From Baffinella frigidus (lineage: Eukaryota; Cryptophyceae; Cryptomonadales; Baffinellaceae): 20,434 nt of DNA. Positions 15,266 to 20,434 of this stretch are shown in pieces. Position numbers and translations under genes: made by a program. How positions within the stretch are numbered: position 1 is the stretch's first letter; each line of letters starts with the position of its first letter. The notes under the pieces were generated by a model. That model ran no database searches. It had not been told where the DNA came from and saw nothing but the letters and a program-made list of their open reading frames with translations. The stretch lies in assembly GCA_026770585.1 (NCBI GenBank), contig MU646527.1, forward strand, positions 79,001 to 99,434, read 5' to 3'.

Positions 15266-15708
15266 TCACATCAATTCCCCCCAGTCAAAAAATGGACCCA
15301 GCGTTCCCTCAGCTTTTCTTATTTTTTTCAAAATGTGCCGCCAACCGTTCACCCCACGTTTCTTAGATTTTCAAAACGTGCCACCGACCGTTCCCAGATT
15401 ACATACACGCACTTTATGAGTGATATGCCCGTTTGTGCTGCACTGTGGGTCCCGAGGAAAGCAAAAATGCTCTCTCTGCAGTCCTTTCTACGGGAGGGCG
15501 TGTCGTTGGGCTATGATGGCAGCATTTCAAACCCAAAGGACCCACAGGACGAGGCTTGTGACCGCAGGTTAGGCTTGACAGGGGTGACTCGGGAATAAGA
15601 ACACGCACCGTCTCTAGGGGTGTGCTCAGGCTCTTAGGACCAGGCCTGCTGTAGGGCCATGTGGCGAAGCTGTTTATGCTTGTTCGCAAGTAACCCCTGT
15701 GAGGATAA
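15266..15708. other. Interval without a recognised gene
   Basis: TTTTCAAAACGTGCCACCGA and a near copy (TTTTTCAAAATGTGCCGCCA) repeat at 15327 and 15369, each before ACCGTTC. A stretch around 15600-15700 (CTTAGGACCAGGCCTGCTGT, AGGGCC) resembles an eroded element centre. No gene is supported. Confidence 0.4.
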
Positions 15709-15782
15709 TAGGGGTGCCTCGCTCATAAGAAAACGTCATCCCCTAGGACTCTACATTAGGCTTTATGAGCGGTGTGCACCTG
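15709..15782. mobile_element. Eroded, internally deleted family C element
   Basis: TAGGGGTGCCTCGCTCATAA and GAAAACGTCATCCCCTAGGA on the left, CTTTATGAGCGGTGTGCACC and TG on the right. The left arm belongs to the AAAACGTC subfamily, also seen at 4993-5109. The right arm has decayed. Confidence 0.7.
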
Positions 15783-16274
15783 TATCCCTTGTGAGGACTA
15801 TCCAGGCATAGGCCCGCCCCGGCCCAAGTTGACTAATCCTGGCTACCCTTTAGGTCCTTTAGGTCCTTTAGGTATGATTGAGCGTGGGTCGAGTGTATGA
15901 GTGCAACGCAGAGAAAAGCGCCTGAGAGCAGAGGAGAAGACTCTCCTTACTCTCTCACAGGAGAACCCACAGGTGGGAGTAGTCTCAGTGACCTTACACG
16001 AGACTCTCCTACCATAGATTGGTGAGGTACTTGTATTTACTTTCAGACTTCTAGTTGGCTACTTATGGCCGCTTATGGCAACAAGTGGACCACTCTAAGT
16101 GGACCACTCTCACCCTGTACTTCTTGGGACACAGTCCCATAGGACAGCTGGAGGGGGCTGCGTCTCCAGAGTACTGCTGCGATCCTCTGCTTGCCCTTGA
16201 GTTGACTTTTGACTGACCACCATCACGTCTAAAGTGGATTATGAAAGGATCAGGTCCATACCGGGGGCCCGGAA
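15783..16274. other. Interval without a recognised gene
   Basis: It contains a triplicated TCCTTTAGG (15851-15873) and a doubled AAGTGGACCACTCT (16083-16111). TAA/TGA stops are frequent in all frames. Nothing further seen. Confidence 0.4.
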
Positions 16275-16350
16275 TGTGATCTGAAAGGAAGCATGGCTTT
16301 TCTGCAGAACAAGTTCCGGTGTCCGCCTATGTTGGGAACTCGAAGAACCT
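16275..16350 (+). repeat. Dispersed repeat of about 80 bp, copy 3
   Basis: GATCTGAAAGGAAGCATGGC, TTTTCTGCAGAACAAGTTCC and GGTGTCCGCCTATGTTGGGA match copies 1 and 2. The frame ends at TAA directly after CGAAGAACC. Confidence 0.85.
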
Positions 16351-16354
16351 AATG

Positions 16355-16463
16355 GATAGCCCTGAAGTGTCGATGCGGTCAAGTTTGATCGCAAAGAGAT
16401 CGTAGGTAGGTCCTAGGACCCTACGGAATGGCGTATGAGCCTGCACGCCACTTAAGGGATAGG
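16355..16463. mobile_element. Family E element, eroded copy 3
   Basis: The right end GCCACTTAAGGGATA is intact; the left end TAGCCCTGAAGTGTCG is mutated. The centre GGTCCTAGGACCCTACGG is of the shared type. It lies outside the telomere-like arrays, so the family does not depend on them. Confidence 0.65.
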
Positions 16464-16689
16464 TCTACTCTCAACGCAAGGTGGCACAGGCGTGTCAAGC
16501 CAAAAGTGCCTTGCCAGGCACTAGGAAGGTAGAAATAAGGCTACCTGGAAAAGGGAATTCAAACTCCCGTGGCGCGAGGCCGGTCCACTAAAATCAACTG
16601 AGCCATGATGAGGTGGATCCGGACCAGTTGGTCGTCAATAAAGAACTCTCTCTCTGCCTTGCCAGGAAGGATGTTGGGAACCAGGGAAA

Positions 16690-17750
16690 CCTACAAGATT
16701 CAATCTGGAAACCTTTGTAATTAAAAAAAACGTGGGCCATAAGTGTGGCCGACGAGTCAAGGTGAAGGTGGCCCATCAGGTTTTAAGCTCGGCAACCCAT
16801 AAAACTGGCAGTTTTTTGTCAAAACACCAGTTTTTAGCGGGAAATGGGTGTTTTACTGCACAAGGTACCTGTAAACTCTCTCCCAAGTCCCTCTGAGTGA
16901 ATCCTGATCCCCTCTGAGTCAATCCTTTGTTTTTGCGGGTGGGTCCTGAGTCTTTCTGGGCGAATCCTGAGTCTTTCTGGATGAATCCTGAGTTTTCTGG
17001 GTGGATCCTGAGTCTTTCTGGGCAAATCCTGAGTAATACTGAATGAGTCCTAAGTCCCTCTGAGTCAATCCTGAGTCTCTCTGGGTCAATCCTGAGTCTC
17101 TCCGGGCGAATCCTGAGTCTTTCTGGGTGAATCCTGAGTTTTTATGGGTCAATCCTGAGTTTTTATGACCAAATCCTGAGTTTTTCTGGGTAAATCCTGA
17201 GTCTTTCTGACTGACTCCCGCGTCTTTCTTGATGAATCCTGAGTCTTTCTGAGTCAATTCTGAGTCTTTCAGGGTCAATTCTGAGTCTTTCTGACTAAAT
17301 TCTGAGTTTTTCTGGGTGAATCCTGAGTCTTGCTGTGTGCGTCCTAAGTCTTTCTGTCTGAATCCTGAGTCCTTCTGTCTGAATCCTGAGTCCTCCTGAC
17401 CGAATCCTGAGTCATCCTGCCTGAATTCTGAGTCATCCTGCCTAAATCCTGAGCCATCCTGACCGATTCCTGAGTCATCCCATCTGAATCCTGAGTCGTC
17501 CTTCCTGAAAAAAAAATATTTTGACCTTAAAAACTGGTTAAAAAACTGGTGCCCACACCTCAGCCAGTTTCAGTTTTTAACTAAAAACTGGTAGCGATGA
17601 GACTGGTTGATGGGTTCTCGTCGGCCACACTATGGGCCATGAAATGTACTACACAGAATGGTCATTACTAGTAATATTAAAGCAGTCGTGTAGTAATTTT
17701 GATTGAAACCAGTTTTTTAGATTAAAAAGGTTTCCAAATAAGATTCTGCC
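16690..17750. mobile_element. Long inverted-repeat element carrying a 21-bp minisatellite
   Basis: CTGGAAACCTTTGTAATTAA at 16706-16725 pairs with TTAAAAAGGTTTCCAAAT at 17722-17739. GGGCCATAAGTGTGGCCGAC then GAG at 16734-16756 pairs with CTCGTCGGCCACACTATGGG at 17617-17636. Shorter AAAACTGG/CCAGTTTT segments follow in both arms. The arms are imperfect and have separate insertions; the one at 17649-17695 has ACTACAC and GTGTAGT ends. Between the arms lies the minisatellite at 16883-17508. No transposase is visible, so it is non-autonomous or not a transposon. Confidence 0.65.
16883..17508. repeat. 21-bp minisatellite (GAATCCTGAGTCTTTCTGGG)
   Basis: About 30 units of 21 bp. The right part shifts to units with CATCCTG in place of CTTTCTG. 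As 21 is a multiple of three, the minus strand reads as a 7-residue repeat, TQKDSGF-like (KDSGFTQKDSGFARRDSG), open for over 100 codons. I treat this as a repeat; a repetitive protein is possible but has no flanking exon support. Confidence 0.88.
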
Positions 17751-17859
17751 AAGCATGAAACCGCAACTTGTTCTACCGACTCACAAAAGATCAACTATTT
17801 CAAGTGACTCCGCCGTCTAGCACTTGAGATTCTGGCTCGTATTCGGTGATCGTGTCTCG

Positions 17860-18880
17860 GGTTTAAGGTTTGGGGTTTGGGCCCTTGGGGTTTGGGGGTT
17901 GGAGTTTAGAGATTGGGTTTGGGTTTAGGATGTAGGGTTTAGGGATTAAGGTTTATGGTCGACGGTTTAGGGTTTAGGGTTTAGGGTTTAGGGTTGAGGG
18001 TTTAGGGTTTAGGGTTGAGGGTTGAGGGTTGAGGGTTGAGGGATAAGGGTTTGGGGTGTACTGTTTGGGGTTGAGGGGTTTGGGTTTAGGGTTCAGGGTT
18101 CAGGGTTTAGGGTTTATGGTTTATGGTTTAGGGTTTGGTGTGTATGGTGTAGGGTTTAGGGTTTTGGGTTTCGGGGTCAGGGTTTGGGTTGAGGGTTTAG
18201 GGTTTAGGGTTTAGGATTCGGAGTCTAGCTTTGAGGGTTCAGGGTTAGGATTGAGGATTCAGGGTTTAGAGTCTAGGGTTTAAGGTTCAGGGTTCAGGGT
18301 TTAGGGTTTAGGGTTTAGGGTTTAGGGTTTAGGGTTTAGGGTGTAGGGTTTCGGGGTTTGGGTTTCTGGGTCAGGGTTTGGGTGTAGGGTTGAGGGTTGA
18401 GGGTTGAGGGTTTAGGGTTTGGAGTTTAGCTTTGAGGGTTGAGGGTTAGGGTTCAGGGTTCAGGGTTGAGAGTCTAGGGTTTCGGGTTTAGGGTTCAGGG
18501 TTGAGGGTTTAGGATTTAGGGTTGAGGGTTGAGGGTGTAGGGTTGAAAGAAAGTTCAAGGTTTAGGGTTTAGTGTTTAGGGTTTCTCAGGGTTTAGAGTT
18601 TAGTGTTTAGGGTTCAGGATTAAGGGTTTGGAGTTGAGCTTTGTGTGTTGAGGATTTATGGTTCAGTGTTGAGGATTCAGGATATAGGGTTGATGGTTCA
18701 GGGTCTAGGGTTTAGGGTTTAGGGTTTAGGGTTTAGGGTTGAGGGTTGAGGGTTCAGGTTTCAGGGTTCCGGATTTAGGGTTTAGGGTTCAGGTTTTCGT
18801 GCATAGGGTTTAGGGTTCTGGGTTTAGGGTTTAGGGTTTAGGGTTTTGGGTTCAGGGTTCAGGGTTCAGGGTGTAGGGTA
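17860..18880 (-). repeat. Telomere-like array in the opposite orientation (TTTAGGG/TTGAGGG/TTCAGGG)
   Basis: About 1 kb of 7-bp units on the plus strand, the reverse of the arrays at 10.2-14.3 kb. Clean TTTAGGG runs (about 17960-18000, 18298-18345, 18708-18740) are separated by TTGAGGG and TTCAGGG runs. A longer segment containing GGTTTGGAGTTTAGCTTTGA recurs in variant form around 18225, 18415 and 18630, so higher-order duplication of about 200 bp overlies the 7-bp repeat. Confidence 0.93.
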
Positions 18881-20434
18881 CACGATTTGACGGCACCGCC
18901 GCGGCCTTGCAGCGTCAGAATGGGGCATCTGCAGGACACGTGTGAAGAGCGTCAGTCATGATGAGACGAGTGCATCGCTCGCATCCGTTGGTCAGTTACC
19001 TAGTGAAACAATAAAACCTAAGTGTCCTGAAGAAGATCCCCGCATCACATGCGCGTTCAAATTTTGCATCAATTATGAATTGACTCGAGACATGCCCACT
19101 TTGGCACGCTCAGACACTGGAGAAGATCGGTGGGGGACCAAGTGCCACGCAGAGTTCGTAGGAGTGGCTAGAGAGCCCACGCACACAGGTCAGGAGAGCC
19201 AGGGGGGTAGCAACGTCTATGGTCACGAAACACGACCGCGGAAACCTCAGGCACAGTGCCGGGAGAGGCATTCGTAGCGTGAGGGCAGAACCCCGAGTAC
19301 ACATACACCAGAGGGGAACGTAAAAGAAGGTAGTTCCCCACGCATGGGTCGCAGGAGTGACAGGAGAGTCACCTCTGGTAGAGGTGGACATGACTCAACA
19401 AAAGTCGAATGACCAAAAAAAATCTTCCATTCCCATGAGGCTGTTCCTTTCAGAGCCCCCCCTGGGGCATCCAGATTTTACCTATGCGCTGACTTACCTG
19501 CCCCAAGACAAGAGTGTGGGGAACCGCTCTCTTGCTCTTCACTACTCTTCACTCCTTTCGCTGGCGTTCTTGCTTCAGCATACACCCAGCATCAGCAGCC
19601 CGGCCCGGTACAGCGCCTGCATCCCCCGACGAATCTGAGGGTGACGCGCGCCCCCGCAGTCGGACAGCACGCCACTCATGAACCCCCAGCCGGTCTGCGC
19701 TCTCGGCGCTTCGCAGCACCTCCTCCCCACCACACGCTCTGTCACATCTCCCCGACGCTGCTGCACACGTGCGCGGTCTGGATCGATCGCAGCGACCAAG
19801 GGGCCCAAATCGTGGATGCTTCGCAATCCTTTCGAGAAAAGCGTCAGGTGTGGGGAAGGGTGAGATTAGTGAGTGCCTGCAGCAGGGCCTGTCCACAACA
19901 GCGTCAACCGCGAGGGCACCTGTTCTATGGGGCGCCTGCTCTATGCCCCTCTGGGCAGGCAACGTGCGAAGAAAGCCCCTCCGCAATCTCGTTGAGACAG
20001 AGCCCAGTCGCATCAATTCCGTGCGGTGCCGAGCAGCGGGGAGGGTCCTGATTGAGGAAGGGCAACATGTGGGGGGAAGCATCGGTGACAGGCGATCCCG
20101 AAACGCAAGCACGGGTGCCGGGGCCAGCTAGATCCGCCCAGATGTAGAGATCCTCGGAAGACCTTTGGGTCCCTAGATCAGGGGGTCATTCGTTGATTTC
20201 GTTGATTTCGTGTTTATTAAACAGGATTGTCGGTGTCAGCCCGTGCCGTCCCCAAGCCAGGACCAGATAAGGCCTTGCTTCCCAAATAGAGCAGAGGGCT
20301 CTGCCCGCTGTGGTTCAAGGGGCCGCTCCCGATGGATCACATATCAGGCCTACCCGGCAAATTTACCAGACCAGCCCAACACTTCCCCCCTAAGTGTATC
20401 GTAATTTTCCTAATAGGCGCACACCCCCCAGGGG
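18881..20434. other. 1.55 kb without a recognised gene
   Basis: After the array the sequence is non-repetitive. Open frames exist on both strands, the longest (187 codons) on the minus strand at 19549-20112, but it is arginine-rich without known motifs and overlaps several plus-strand frames. A possible plus-strand exon end is WIDRSDQGAQIVDASQSFRE before a GTGTGG at about 19848. GTTGATTTC is doubled near 20192-20208. I see no RNA gene. Confidence 0.4.

Noticed and set aside
16919-17278. Minus-strand protein with TQKDSGF repeats
   Set aside because: The 21-bp minisatellite explains it; the open frame follows from a unit length divisible by three. Kept only as a remote possibility in the findings.
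19549-20112. Minus-strand 187-codon frame
   Set aside because: Arginine-rich, no known motif, overlapped by long plus-strand frames of similar quality; GC-rich sequence gives such frames by chance.
1-20434. Cryptophyte nucleomorph or plastid DNA
   Set aside because: Nucleomorph and plastid genomes are AT-rich and gene-dense; this window is repeat-rich, moderately GC-rich and carries a gene with full plastid-targeting signals, as expected of the nucleus.

Overview
This window looks like nuclear DNA of a repeat-rich cryptophyte alga. The anchor is a minus-strand gene at 8590-8940 for a phycoerythrin alpha subunit, a protein family of cryptophytes that is encoded in the nucleus. It carries a signal peptide, a plastid transit peptide with the AF motif, a twin-arginine lumen signal and the conserved FDxRG...C chromophore region. 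The rest fits a eukaryotic nuclear genome: GT-AG introns, plant-type TTTAGGG telomere-like repeats, many small terminal-inverted-repeat (TIR) elements, and few long coding frames. A large, repeat-expanded cryptophyte genome (Baffinella-like rather than compact Guillardia-like) is my guess, not a demonstrated identification.

Left part (1-5640). Minisatellites at 1-510 lead into a plus-strand split gene that I reconstruct by splice phase: exons 529-587 (possibly from 514), 1668-1719, 2368-2451, 3070-3132, 3423-3476 and 5379-5423. They join in frame into a 118-residue protein that I do not recognise. Its introns consist almost wholly of 7-bp telomere-like variants (CCCGAAA, CCCCAAA, CCCAAAA), minisatellites and small TIR elements. 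Fragments of five of the six exons, most of them including the splice junction, are duplicated inside neighbouring introns.

Middle (5640-10390). A cluster of CAGGGGTACC-ended elements, several abutting end to end (6353-7737), contains a separate perfect-hairpin element (6670-6819). Next come the phycoerythrin alpha gene with its AATAAA signal, and unassigned sequence with dispersed repeats.

Right part (10390-20434). A 525-bp CAGGGGTACC element leads into about 3.4 kb of CCCTAAA/CCCTGAA arrays. An island at 11888-12430 holds two phase-compatible minus-strand exons and an 88-bp tandem duplication. Two TCCCTTAAGTGG elements sit in the arrays. Further right are eroded elements, a roughly 1.07-kb inverted-repeat element filled with a 21-bp minisatellite (16690-17750), an array in the opposite orientation (TTTAGGG, 17860-18880), and a final 1.5 kb in which I recognise no gene.

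The most notable signals are: the telomere-like introns with duplicated exon junctions; five TIR families with different ends but a similar central hairpin motif; a GTAC-duplicating element sitting exactly at a splice donor; and a one-residue insertion just before the chromophore cysteine of the phycoerythrin alpha subunit.
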